From Marchantia polymorpha subsp. ruderalis (lineage: Eukaryota; Streptophyta; Marchantiopsida; Marchantiales; Marchantiaceae), in NCBI GenBank assembly GCA_037833965.1, contig AP031354.1, positions 29,056,001 through 29,120,000 of the forward strand: a DNA stretch of 64,000 bases. Direction: 5' to 3'. Within the stretch, counting starts at the first letter, position 1; the number at the start of each line of letters is the position of its first letter. Of the stretch, positions 32,571 to 45,041 are shown piece after piece. The notes below the pieces were generated by a model. The model saw nothing but the letters and a program-made list of their open reading frames with translations. It was not told the DNA's origin and did no database searches. A program made the translations under genes and the position numbers.

Positions 32571-34884
32571 TAATATGCTAAACTATTCCCTATTAGAATT
32601 AAAAAATTTAAATAATATATAAATTTTTTGATCACTAAGGAATGGAGATATGCACAATACAATGGAGTTTAATTTTGCACTTTTAAAAGAGTTTTCATTT
32701 AGAGTCAATGCCAATGATTATTGCAAGGCATATCTATCGTTATGAATGAGCGTATGACACTTTTCACGTGTACGCTCTCGTGCAAAGAAAAGCTATTCCT
32801 GGTATAAAGTAAAGTTCTCTTACAAGTTCACAAATGGACATCTGCAGAATCCAATAATTATGAGCAGTATCAATAGTGAAAATATCCACCAAAAAAATCA
32901 AATAACATGCAAAAAAAAGTACAAAAAATAACATGTCAAGTAAGCTGAGATAACATATTATTTTCGAATATATGAATACATTTTTACCCGAAGGAGAGAA
33001 CAACTAGGGAGTCATTATTAGGGTTAATCATTTGATTCTTTCATCAACATTTGATCCCTTCAGGGTTAGTTTAACTTGAATGCATTATGCATCAAGAGTT
33101 TTTTTCTGTAGGTATGTTAATAAAAACTTCAAAAAATTACTTACAATGTAATAATCAACTCCTTGTTCCAAATTTAGTAATAAAGTTGGAACAAGTAAAC
33201 AGCCATCAATTATCTCCATTGTGTAGTTGTACTATTTGAGAATTATTCAGTTGCATTAATGTAGATGATGCATCTGCATGAAACAGTCCAAGAATTAAAA
33301 TTTAAAAATAACTAAAACAGCTGAAGAATTAAGACTCAAAATCTCTAAAGCTATGAATAAAATTTTATAAAATGTAAAACTGTAACTTTCATTGAATAAT
33401 GTCTTGACAGAGAAAAAATAATTACACATTGTTTATGACTGAACATTTTCAGATTTGACGAATCATCAAATAAAGATGCTAAACATAATACACATATAAA
33501 AGAAAGGTAATCAATCACAATTTTATATTTTGTAACAAAAATTTCATGTGAATGTAATTTACACAAAAGAGAGAGTACTAAAGACATGAAATAACACTTT
33601 CGCGTTTCAACCATTTTATAAATTGACCAATGTGCTTTCATCTTTTCCTCAGACATGTTTGGAATTATGATATGAGCATATGAGTGCAAAAGTTGCAGTA
33701 TTACTTGTTTCATTTGAGTTAAAATATCGGATATTGCAGTTTCCATGTAAGTTTGTCTTACCCTTTAGACTTAAAACGAGATCTTCATCTGAAGTTTTGA
33801 ATCATTGTTATCTAAATTTTGCATATGAGGTAATTTTCATCTCATGTATACTAGAAAGTTTTTCTTCAATGGCAAGCAGATTAGAAAATTGTAAATTCTT
33901 GAGATGATTGATGTTGAGCTTAGCAAGTAATCAGGCTGGTTCTGTCGTGTTCTATAAGCCGTGACAAAACAAGCAGGAGTCATCTTAGCACTGACGAAAT
34001 CTGATTCCATTCTAATGTTTGAGGTTGAAAGACCTCCAGACACTGGTGTTACAACTGTGCACGCTTGACAGTTGAGGTAGAAGACAATCATACCAGCATT
34101 TGCAAACCTCGAGTCCTCGTGTGCGCTGTACCCATTCTTTCGACATTATGTTTAAAAAACTCCCACAAAGTTTATCACTTTCTTAACCTACAAGATATGC
34201 AGAGTCATGTAGACTACTGTACCGATCGTCAAAGCAAGAAAAAAGCACGACAGACTTTGCCCACCGAGCTGACTACCCACGTGCCTCACAGATGTCAGAA
34301 TACATCCACTTGCTTGAATAGATCAAAGATTCTTTAAATCTCTGTTGTCCGCGTGACGACATGAGTGTATCAGCACACTGATGCTTTCACTCAATTATCA
34401 CGTTCGCTTGCACAACAAAGTCAAGATTTACTCTGACCTTCTCTAAGAACACTTTCCAATCACACCGAGTATGGAGGAACACGCTTGTTGTGTTCGTATG
34501 TTGTCGCTACCTCGATCATCCACACAATTTAAGGAGAAGATCTGATGATCAAGCTGCAATTTTCTACGCGCTACCTTTCGGAGTGTCTGTCTTCCCGTGG
34601 GTGTTGATGCAGCTAGATTCGCAATCTCCCAGTCCAATTGTACATGGAATTTTACACAAAGCAGAGTACTTCACATCTGAGATATCTGCGCTTCCATGCA
34701 TTCCATGACATTCTGAGTACACATTGCACCATCTTTGCTGCGAACCAATTTTTTGGATTTCAGATTCACCAGCAGATCTTTTAGCTTGTCCACTCAGTTG
34801 GGTCACCAGTGCAAATCAGACAGCTATCTTCTTCGATTTCACAATAGGTTTGCGTCCCCTTTGTACACACTCTACGATTTGCTT
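32571..34884. other. Unique AT-rich interval upstream of gene B
   Basis: Stop-rich sequence with no recognisable gene up to about 34430. The last 450 bp is less AT-rich and may include promoter sequence of gene B. Confidence 0.45.
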
Positions 34885-35239
34885 TGGATCCAGAATATTG
34901 GTTATCTGCGTTCATTTGATTCCTATCGCTTGGCTTGCCCTGCACTTAGTTGGAACAGCCTCTTACTTCCAGTTTGCACAATTTCTCTGCGTTTGTGGTG
35001 ATTGCTCTTTATCCGATTCCTTGCAGAGTTAAGATTAATCTTGTGCATCTATTCATGCAGAGTGCAGAAAGTGTCATGCCCAACACGCACATGCACACAA
35101 GTTGTCACACAGCGTCGGGAAGTTAGTTCTCTAGTGAGCCAGTCCTTAGGATCGAGGAGGAGGCCTACTGTGGTCCAGGTGACTTTGCGGTCGCGTATGC
35201 CAAGCAAACGATTCTTACTCTGAGCGACCAGAGGAGAGA
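34885..35239 (+). promoter_or_regulatory. 5' flank/leader of LRR-Roc-COR gene B
   Basis: Alignable to 10030-10339. The last 35 bp (ending TTACTCTGAGCGACCAGAGG and AGAGAATG) are also found inside the coding sequence of gene A at about 11905-11940. That shows this leader was captured and is translated there. Confidence 0.5.
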
Positions 35240-38200
35240 ATGGAAGGTGCAGGTGCGTCCAATGTCAGTCACGCTGCTGAGACACGGGGAATGGACACTG
35301 CAGACGAGGAACCGGAGCTTCCGTCTGCTGTCCAGGACCTTATATGGCGTCTGGAAGGAGAAGGCGAGCCTGTTAAGGCGCTTCCCCATTTATTCAAGGG
35401 AGAATTTCGGGAGTTCTTTCCGGAGCGTGCATCGCTCTCGACGATCACAGGGTGGCGAAGCCAAGTGCGCCTTCGAGTGCTGGACGCAATCGGCAGCTGC
35501 AATACTCTTGAGTTTCTGCAAGTGGGAACTATGTGTGGTAGAGATATATCAAGGTTGACGGAAAGTGAGTGGGAGGTTGTTTTCAGAGGATTTAAATCTA
35601 GCACCGTTCTAGAATGGATAGCCCTTTCTGAATTGGAATGGAGTTCAGATGCGGAAGTGGAGAGCTTGTGTTCACAGATAGGGAGAATTCTGAATACCTC
35701 TAGCGTATATAAATTGCAAATAGCATATACCAAATTGAGTGCCAGATGTTGGTTGAATCTCGCCTCGGGACTGCAAGGAAATCCCGATTCTAAACTCCGG
35801 GAATTAGAACTATATGACGCGTGGGAGGACGCGAGTGCGGTGAAGCATGTGGCTGACGTGATCAAAAGTGCTCCTCTATTAAACATGTTGGGAATAGGAT
35901 GTAAAGACGACATGGAGGAGGAGGCCGTTGGAATCCTGTCCCAGGTTTTGATCCAGAGCTCGTCTTTGAGAATATTGTTCTTACAGAAGGTGAAGTGGGG
36001 AGAGGCCTTGTTGCTGAACGCTTTGGCCCGAGATGATGGCAACCGATCCATTAGTTATCTTCATCTGGCAGAGATGGATGGACTCGGAGGCTGTTTAAGG
36101 GAACTCCTTACTTCCAACCCATCATTGAAATGCGTGACGTTGAACAACTCGCGGATGAGTCCTGAGGAATGGCGCCAGCTCGGCGAATTCATACGTGACA
36201 GTGCGGACATTCTTTGTACGGACATTGATGTACGCTTTACAAAGAATAATGTTAGAGATGAGTGGGAGTCAATAGAAGCACTTGCGACTGCTGCTAGCTC
36301 CGATGTCAAGGACCCCCACATACTGGGGCTTCAACTCCTTGAACTCCAACAAGCGGGTGATAATGAGTTGAGGTTATCATTAAACCTATTAGGTAGGGTA
36401 CTGCGCGGAGAAATCAAATCTCTGAAATATTTCAGAATATTGGCACTGAATCCTGGCACTTCAGGTACCAGCCAAGATAGACAGGAAAGTTTCCTGTCGA
36501 TGAATGGAAAAACTGGAGAAACTTCCGTTCTGAAGAAACTTCTTGTATGTGTTGTTAACGAAGATGTTTGGAAGGGACTATGGAAGGACTTGCTTTTGTG
36601 TCTGCGAGGGAACACAAGTCTTACTCACTTGTGTTTGCGTCCAGACAACGAAGGGAGAGAGAGATACTCCGGAAAAGTGTCTTTCAGATACCTCGACGAA
36701 GAGGCTTTCAAAGACCTGATGGCTCTCCTACAAGTAAACTTGACTCTCCAGGTTATAGATGTCTCAAACACGTCATGGGCAACGGACGGAAAGGAGGGGC
36801 TGATTCAAGAGTCACTCAAGCAGAACCAGAAGCGGTTAGCCTACATGTCCTTGTTCATAGATGCCAAACTAAAATTTGGAGAAGCAAAAGCTGGCCGACT
36901 CTTTCTATGCGGCTCTCCTCTAGCAGGTAAGGTGCTTTCTAAGTTCTCAGTTTTTTGAACTAACAATCTGAGGTTTTATTCTTCAAATTTCAGATTAAGT
37001 GATGACGTTTATTTATTTATCTAGATGTTTTGGATTTGCGTGAAAAATAAAACGAAAAATAAAAATAGAAAATTCAAATACTAATAATTTCAAATTTGAC
37101 TTAAATATTTTTTAATAATTTCATAGTTGATTTGAAATTAGTTATTTTTTCCACTCTTGTTTATCATACTTGACAAATATGGTATAAAGTAATCTGTAAA
37201 AACCTTTCAAGTAACCAGTTATATTTGTTGTGGTTATGTGTATTCAATTTATAGGCAAGACTCAATTACGTCTAACGTTGGTACATGGCCAAAATTGGTT
37301 CCGAAAAAAATGGGCCAAACGCAAGTGGAGGACAGAAGGAATTGAAGTCGAGTTCTTGCAAAACAATGACGAAGGTCAAATCTCAATTTGGGATCTTGCG
37401 GGTCAAGAGTCATACCGTACCCTCCAAAGTGTGCTCTTTACTCAAACTAGCAATTTTTGTATTTTTCTATTTGTTTATAGCCCCTTCTGTCAGAATACAT
37501 CTTCATACAAAGAAGAATCTTGTTTTGAAAAAGAGTTGGAAGAATGGTTGAGTTTCATCACATCCTGCACTAGAGTCACAGGACATAATCTTCCACAAGT
37601 TCTTGTTGTGATTTCACACAAGGATAAAGCCGGAGGCAAATCTTTGAAATGGGCTCATCCTATAATGGCCAAGCTCACTGAAAGATTTGCAAGATTTGTA
37701 GATCTTCACCCTGTTCAAGAGTTTTTTCATGTGGACGCTAGAGAGACAAAGCAAGTTATTCTTCTCAAAAATCACATTTTTGAGATCTTCCATAAGTTGT
37801 TGAGTGAAAAATCCCCACGGGTTCCCCAAGTGTGTTCTCAACTTTCGCACCTCTTGGTTAAAAAAACCAAGAAGAACAGAAGGTTCCCTCTTTGGCCATC
37901 AGAAAAGTTTCATGATTTTTGTGCCCCTATCTTGACCCAATTCTGTCCATCTTCTCCTCCTCACGCCCGTGATCATTCAAGGATAATGAAATCAATCATA
38001 TCTTATTTGAATGACGTCGGATCCATAGTTTCTATACCCAACCTTGATTACATCATTGTTGATCCAAACTGGCTCACCAATAAATTATTGGGTAAGCTGG
38101 TAGCTCTGATGTCACGTGACTCATCCGCAAGCAAGGACGGATTTGTGAGTGAGGGTGTTTTTGCTGGATTAATAGAAGAGTTTCTGGGAAAGGTACCTCA

Positions 38201-40138
38201 TGGACGGAGTTGTGTGGATAGAGATGTGCTTGAAAACATCCTTATCAACCTAGATTTGTGTTTCAAGGTGGAAGATACTTCTAAGTATTTCATTCCTTCC
38301 TTCATACCTGAGCATGCAAGCACTGAAGTACTGAAGCCTCAAGAATTGGCGGACGTGAAATCGAAGGATTGGGCACTTAGGGTTGGAACTTCAAAGTTTG
38401 TCGGCATCCGGATTCAATGCCAAGATCGAAGAACAATGTCATTGACCGCTGCTTTTTTCCCATGCTTCCAGGTGATTTCATATATACCGTAAAAAAATTG
38501 AATGCGTTGAGTTCTAATTGTAACGTGTGTTAGATAAATGAAATTTTCCCTTTTCATTAAATGAATTTAATTTTCGGAATGCGCAGCTTAACATTTACCA
38601 AATTCTGTATCATTGTAGATGTTCATGAGACGCAAGTTGATATCAGAGATGCATGTTGACAAGGAGACTTTAACCTGCTCTCGACATTATATGCGACTTT
38701 TCCTTGATGGGCACGAGATATATCTGGAGCAAGGAACGTCCCGCAATTACGTGGATGTTCTGATGTTATGCTCAGATCACAAGCCAAGGGAGATGGCTAT
38801 TGAATACGTGAAGAAGCATATCGTCCAGGAGTTAATATCATTTTGCGCATCATCCAAAGGTTGTCCCGGTGTGGCGTTAGTGCTGGGTGTGATCCAAACA
38901 CGTTGCGTGGAGATGCTGATTCCGAGTCATCTTAGAGGAGCCATTCTGATTGAGGAGCTCAAATCAAACTTCATCTGTTACATCAATGACAAACTTGAGA
39001 ATATTCAGTCGGATAGGTTTCACTTGGAGAAGGAAAAAGAGTTGTTCAACTATGAGCACTCTTGGCGCTCGATTGAAGGTCACACAGGGGTAATTTCTGA
39101 AAGAGCTAGGGATTTGTTGTGGGAAAGTGATTTGGAAGCGGTTGTGAATGAGATCAAACAGAAGCGAATGCAACAATTGAAGGTCACACAGGGGTAATTT
39201 CTGAAAGAGCTAGGGATTTGTTGTGGGAAAGTGATTTGGAAGCGGTTGTGAATGAGATCAAACAGAAGCGAATGCAACAATTGGAGTCATTTCAGCAAGG
39301 TTTAGACGAAGTGAACAGAGATTTGATTCATTCTTACCCTAAAATGAAAGACTCCAAACGACCCTCATCCAGGTGCTTAAGTCAGAAGAGCACAGGTATT
39401 GAATATCGTGAAATCCAACATGCTTTGGAAAGGATCGAAAAAAAGGTTGATGGTGGGTTTGAGACGTTGAGATTAGGTTTGGAAAGATTGGAGTTGAAGA
39501 TAGAACAGATACTCTCTCTGCAGCAAGAATTGCAGTCAACGCTGAGTGATTTCATGACTAAAGTGGACAGGATTATTGAGTATACTCAAGAGTTTCAGCA
39601 GACCAGAACCCCCAAGCGACCTTATGTTACGAATGATGTTAACATTTTCTATAGGATGAGTGCGAAACTGCATGCCGGGATAACCGTTCGATTACACTTG
39701 ATGTGTGAGTCTGCGACTGGGTTTCACCTTGTCAAAGATCAAGAAGGTTTGAAGATCCGCTTGGATCAGGAGAACTGCGGGTGGATTCGGAAAACTATCG
39801 AAATTTCATTCAAACTCACGTATTATGCTGCAAAGGCTGGACTGAATGCGACCCTCGGGGTAGGCCAAGCGATTCCAGACTGGGGAGATTTAAAATCTGA
39901 CATTGTTAAACTAGATGGCATTAGCGATGGTGATCGAAGGGCAGTTCTAAAAGGTGGGGAAAGCATGGAGCTCAAAGAAGCATGGCCGAGGATTCAGCAA
40001 ACTCTTGAGCCTATTAACTATTCGGCAGTCTTCAAGTTGTATCAGGTGAAATACGCGAGATTAGAATTAGGTGGGCATGCATGGGTGTGCGAGGAGTGCA
40101 TGAAGAAAGGTCGTCGTTCTGGCATTTTGACAAATTAG
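35240..40138 (+). CDS. LRR-Roc-COR (ROCO, TORNADO1-like) gene with frameshifting duplication (gene B)
   Basis: Exons 35240-36926, 37255-38471 and 38619-40138. Donors are GTAAGG and GTGATT; acceptors are TTTATAG and ATTGTAG. Residues 1-550 are LRRs. The Roc GTPase follows: P-loop GSPLAGKT (558-565) is split by intron 1, switch-II DLAGQE starts at 609, and SHKD (683-686) takes the NKxD place. The COR domain follows, with ISYLNDVGSIV and DPNWL (about 810-845). The end is a coiled coil and a C-terminal domain with WVCEECM. Exon 3 holds a 104-bp tandem duplication (39072-39279): unspliced it ends translation at 39197 (1,160 aa). Removing 39079-39182 (GT...AG, 104 nt) restores the frame to 40138 (1,439 aa, near the roughly 1,380 aa of Arabidopsis TRN1). 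ROCO proteins are GTPases with LRR scaffolds; TRN1 acts in leaf patterning. A role here is inferred. Confidence 0.85.
39072..39279 (+). repeat. 104-bp tandem duplication in exon 3 (candidate new intron)
   Basis: Unit 1 39072-39175 and unit 2 39176-39279 are identical over their length. Both contain GAAGGTCACAC near the start. AG/GT at 39077-39080 and again at 39181-39184 means the segment 39079-39182 starts with GT, ends with AG and is exactly one period long. Confidence 0.95.
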
Positions 40139-41358
40139 GAATTTGAAGAGGTTAAAATGTCCTTATGCAGTTGACAAGCATATGTTTAGACACAGATGCA
40201 ACATGAACCTTTGCAAAATCTTCCTTCGTAATCTTCCTTCTTGCAAAAGTCTTCGTTTGCTCCTGTACTCCTATTTGGAAGGATTTCTTTAAAATCTTTG
40301 TCATACGGACTCCCTCGTTATCAAAACTCATGCTTTGGGTCACAAGTGGTGACGTTCTCATCTCCCAACTCGAGCTGACGGTCAACAGGCTCTTTGAGAG
40401 ATGCTTCATATGGTTTTTATGCCTCAGAGAGTACATGCTGACAGGTAGGAAAGAATTCTAACTTCTCCATGTTTTGAATGGTCTTCTCATCGCCCCTCAA
40501 AAAACTCTCCTGAATTGACCTTCATTTATAAATTTATTTATGAGTTCACTAACCGCTCGATCTTGTGCTTACAAACTTTAGTTAAGTAGTTAACGTTGGT
40601 CAAGTCAAACTAGTTGATTTATGATGAACACCACATGCAGTATGAAAATGTCTCAAATCTATTCCACCTTGCTCCAAGTTTTTCAAATTAACACTCTCCT
40701 CACTTCCTTGGCCGATAGCAAAGTTTGTGTATAAATGATTATCAACCTTCATAAATTTTAAAGGAAGATATTCAAACGTACTTTGATGAGAGCTCATTCA
40801 ATCTGAGAATTGATGAGAAACTAATTGTAAGCATTACTACAGCTAAGCATTACTACAGCTAAGCACACTTCCTAAAATGATGCCCTGTTATCAGATCTAG
40901 AAACCTTCTTTGAAAGGTTGACACAGAGGTCCATCAGATGTACCGATCAATATTTTTAACAAATCTCGATTTTGCCACCATCAGAAGTACACAAGGCATG
41001 TTATGCCGAAAGATGATTACTTCATTGCTGCCAATAAGGTACTCATGACATCACAACCTTCCATCACCCTTATCTCTGAACGGATCTGATATGCAAATTT
41101 ATTCCTATCCAGGTGCGGAATTACTGTAGTTGCCATTCTATGATAAATGTTAATACACACCAGTGAAATCCATACTCGCTCCGAAAAGCAGGGGCGAAGT
41201 GGAGCGTAAAATATCAAATTATGGAGCCTTCAGGCATCATATGCTGGACGGAGTGAAACTTAAGAAACCATGACTCTCAAAAGTGACATAAATTCTGCTG
41301 TTGTTTCGCTTAGATGAGAGACCTTCTTTCTATTTGGACGAAGAGGATTGTGTACATT
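40139..41358. repeat. Segmental duplication block 4, second copy (3' flank of gene B)
   Basis: Matches 12932-14127. Contains a 16-bp direct duplication (GCATTACTACAGCTAA twice, about 40830-40865) that is single in the first copy. The 3' end and polyadenylation site of gene B must lie here; I cannot place them. Confidence 0.85.
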
Positions 41359-41369
41359 CGGATTTCTTC

Positions 41370-41735
41370 AAAGAAAGTGCCTAAATTGTCATAGTGGATG
41401 GTGTGCTATAGAGAATTATGATCGGATGCCCAGCTGTCTGCCAAATGTCCATTTTGCCTTCCGTTTTCAGGTAACGGTAAATCTACATAACAATTCAGAC
41501 AAAAGCATCGGAAATGACAAGGAGGAAAAAATCCACTGTTTTGGTGACTTGGCCTTGGATTATTTGGCTATTACATAAATAGTTCAGGAGATATTCTGCA
41601 ATTGTCTGGAAAATGCGGTTTGGTGACTATTCGAAACTGTGGAGATGATTTTCATCTGTTTTATGAAGTTCGGATTCGAGAACGCCGAGGTCCTCCGACT
41701 TGTGCAGGTGGCGCACCGTCAAATAAGTTGAAGTA
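41370..41735. repeat. Diverged fragment of block 3
   Basis: Starts near AATTGTCATAGTGGATGGTG and ends with TTTATGAAGTTCGGATTCGA and CCGACTTGTGCAG, followed at once by an unrelated coiled-coil gene fragment. Confidence 0.6.
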
Positions 41736-41736
41736 C

Positions 41737-42144
41737 CCGCCAACTCTCTGGAATCTAGAATCCATCCTGGACCAAAAGCAGGCTGACATGAGGAAAGTAG
41801 AAGAGGCCGTCTATGCTTGGACCGGACGGTCCGAGGAGACCGAAGCTTATCTTCATAGAAGTCAGATGAGCATTTCAGAGTTGGAGGCACAGTTGCAAAA
41901 ATTGAATGGGGTTCCATAGCAAGCTGAAGAACTCTCCAAACAAGTCCAGAGGAGGTCCTTCAGCAGAAACAGTCTGCTTTGAAAGCTTTGGAAGCTTCTA
42001 GTACAAAAGCCGTGAACAAGCTAACTACAACTCTTAACAAGTTCAGAGAACTATGTGAACAGTCAAAAGGAGTTGTTGATGAGCTGAAGCGTGTGCAGGG
42101 AAGTGTAGAAAGCAAGGATGCCGAGATAAATCAGCTGAAGGAAG
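41737..42144 (+). pseudogene. Coiled-coil protein gene fragment, frameshifted
   Basis: The plus strand encodes a heptad-rich stretch (ESILDQKQADMRKVEEAVYA ... ISELEAQLQKLNGVP, stop TAG at about 41917-41919). After a frame change it continues as KALEASSTKAVNKLTTTLNK ... DELKRVQGSVESKDAEINQL. Both parts are long amphipathic helices of one protein, interrupted by a stop and a frameshift. There is no start codon or promoter context. It ends exactly where a telomere-like repeat begins. The family of origin is unknown (a long coiled-coil structural protein). Confidence 0.6.
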
Positions 42145-42178
42145 AGGGTTTAGGGTTTAGGGTGGGTTTAGGTTTTAG
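42145..42178. repeat. Interstitial plant telomere-type repeat
   Basis: AGGGTTTAGGGTTTAGGG, then GTGGGTTTAGG and TTTTAG: two perfect and about two degenerate TTTAGGG units at the 3' end of the coiled-coil fragment. This is consistent with sequence added during break repair. Confidence 0.75.
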
Positions 42179-43590
42179 ATGTGCACGTTTGTATTCAGCA
42201 GAACTTTTCGTGAGATAGAAGAAGTATTCCCAAAACAGTTTTATTCATAATTCTCCGTAGAGAAAAGACTTAAAACATCCTATGAGACATGGAAGTGGAT
42301 AAAACAAGTATTGAATAAACATAAGATTACTCCCACATTCCCCGAATGATGGTATCTTCACACATACGACCCTACTCAAACAAAATTTGTAGATATTTAA
42401 GAGAGATGGTAACAATTCAATCGTTGGAAAAATCGGATTTCTTATGATCCATGTCAAAAGAGAAGGATATACCCACCTTGTATCCGATAACAAGAGAAGA
42501 TTAAGCCGATTCCCGTAGAGCCAGAATTCTCTAAGTTCCGATGTGCTGACGTTCTCTATACAAACTCAAAGAACCACGTACACCATGCAATCAATAGAAA
42601 CTGCATTTAACTATAAGGTCTCAGCCATATAGCGCTCTTGATCTCAGTGATTTCAGTGTTCCTTCCCGTCTTCCAAAACAGAACTAGGAGAAATGCAAGA
42701 CTGCGGATTGTTCCTAATAGTTTGTGGTGAAAGCGATGATGATAGTGCTAGTGCTCTTGGCACTAGCTAGGGATTGATCTTACTGCATTGATTTTTAGCA
42801 ATCTGAACACTGGAAATTGATTCATGACAAGCTGCATTGACCAGCCAGTTTGAGAGCTGCGAAATGCAATCGGCAATCACTTGCTGGTAACCAGACGCGC
42901 AAGGGCGGTCGAGGTCTGAGAGCAGTCAAGACAGTCATTTCATAGAAGCTTGCTTAAGAAAGACATGGAGCCACAGCGTTATTCGTTCCTGCAATGTAGA
43001 CTCGGCAGTCAAGTCTTGTTTTCCATGACAATCAACACCCTGGGCAAACTGCTATACTTGAAAACCCATGTTGGAAAACCTCAGAAGCAGTTGTTAAACC
43101 ATCAAGGATCTCGAGCCAACCATATCCTTTCATTTTAATCAAGTTGATAACTCTTCCTACTGCATTAATAGGTCTAGCATTTGTATGCCCTCAGAAGGTA
43201 GGATAAGCTCCTGGCTAGCTTCTGCCAATGACTACCCTATGTTCTGAGAGTTTGCAGAACAAAGGTGTGTGGGTGTTGTCTGTCTTGCTCAATCTCTTCT
43301 TCAAATGCGGGTACATAACAGAAACGCGTTCAGCAGCTAAAGCAATACCTCCTTCCATCTTTGGCGACGATCACACCAAATTGTGGAGATGGTTGGTGTG
43401 ACGGCTAAACAAAGATCACACTACACAGCTCGATATTGAGCAAGTAGATGACAATTATACCAATATACAACCCTTTCTTCTTGCTCCTTCTTCTTTTCTC
43501 TTTCCCTTCATTCGCGATCTACAGAAAGAGCGAAAAGTATGAAAAATGTTGTACATCTCGGCCAGAGAATCAGCCCGTGCCGAAGGTGGC
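42179..43590. other. No gene supported
   Basis: Short frames only (42950-43138, 43448-43705). Its right end is the 3' flank of the F-box/kelch gene and probably includes its 3' untranslated region. Confidence 0.45.
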
Positions 43591-43593
43591 TGA

Positions 43594-45013
43594 TCAGAGT
43601 TTGAGTACAGCACAACCAAGAACAGTACCGCGGGATACCGTCATACTGGCACCTTTGCGCCAGTTGGGGCTCTCATCACCTACATTACAAATGTCAACAT
43701 CATAAAGCGAAACAATATCTAACGCATGTGGTCGTGGTGCCATGATCCCTCCAATCACATAAAGGTCGGTCCCAAGACCTATTACTCCGAAACTGATTCG
43801 GTCCAAACAGTCGGGCCATGAACAAAGTAATTTCCTGAGAGGTGGTTGCTTTTGCTCCCTGGTCACAAACCCGTGGCGCACAACATACAATTCTTGGTTC
43901 ACTACAGCCATCTTGCCCCACGACCATTCACAATCAGATCTTGTCCACCTGCACGAGATACACATAAAGTCAAGTGACATTAGAAGATTTGCCTCGCACT
44001 GTCACTCAACAGAAAGTACATTCCACATTTTCGTCGTTGGACGCGTCAGACGAAAATAAAGTCTGAAAATCATCTATCTATTCTACAGCACAGATATAGA
44101 CTGAATGCATTGTGTCCACAGTGGGTACAAATCTTAAACCAATGGAGTTAGCGAGTTACTTTAACGAGTCCTGCATAACACATGGTGTTCTAGTTAACAG
44201 TCTGCAAATAAGTTATGGCAAGTTTAGAAATCCTCACTTGTTCTCCTTGGCATCGTACACTTGGGGAAGACCGTAACCCTTGTGTACCACATGAACTTTG
44301 CCCTCAAGCACCACTCCTGAGCAAGCGGCGTTGTGAACCAAGCTAAGTTCCGCCATAGGCTCCCACAAGTTTTCCACCGGATTATATATCTCCGATGAAG
44401 CTAGTGATTTCCTGGTGTTGGTAAAGCCTCCGGCAACTACTATTTGGTCACCCAAAACACAACATGCAAACTGAGACCTGGCTGTCAACATACTAGCTCT
44501 CTGCTCCCATTTCCGCGTAACTGGATCATATCTCCAGACTTCACTTGTGGCTGTCGTGGCGTTGTGGTCTCCAGTTTGTGAATCCACATCGTCACTTCCA
44601 CCACCAATCACGTACAGCTTACCATCCACCGCTGCTGTTCCAAAATTTGTCAGGTGCTTGATGCGGGAGGGTAACAATGGCAAAGTTGTCCAGCTGTCCG
44701 AAAGGGGATCATAAGCTTGCCACAATCCATCCGGGTCATAGGCACTTACATAGAGCCACTCCTCCCCAATCCCTGCAAGCTTTCGGGTGCGGAACAGCTC
44801 AGAGCTATGGACCGCCAACCGCCAAGATCGAGAGACTGCCTGCAAGGTCGGATGATAGTGCAAAGGTACTCGGGCCAGACATTGCAGCGCAACCGAGTCT
44901 GGCAGCCCTTCTAGCAACGATGGGAGATTCGCAGTAACAGATGAACCGTCTCCTTTTACCTTCTCCTCCTCTGTGATACTGTCCTCGACGACATCGTTCG
45001 CGATTAACTTCAT
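43594..45013 (-). CDS. SKIP30: F-box/kelch-repeat protein SKIP30-like
   Basis: Two coding exons: 45013-44238 and 43948-43594, with intron 44237-43949 (donor GTGAGG, acceptor CTCGTGCAG), 376 aa. The ATG at 45013 is preceded by an apparent splice acceptor (CTTCGTTGACAG ending at 45041), so a 5' untranslated intron is likely. The F-box (about residues 33-80) begins LLEGLPDSVALQCLARVPLH and includes VSRSWR. About five kelch repeats follow, with GG doublets (KLYVIGGG, IVVAGGF, LYVIGGI). It ends GTVLGCAVLKL, very like Arabidopsis SKIP30 (At3g63220) from end to end. F-box/kelch proteins bind SKP1/ASK in SCF ubiquitin ligases and use the kelch propeller to choose substrates. Unlike the region to its left, this is a single-copy, intact gene. 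Confidence 0.95.
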
Positions 45014-45041
45014 CTTTCCTTTACGATGGGATCGGCTCACC

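Noticed and set aside
39090..39191. Alternative intron in the 104-bp duplication using the better donor GTAATT at 39090
   Set aside because: The matching acceptor at 39191 removes 102 nt, which does not restore the frame.
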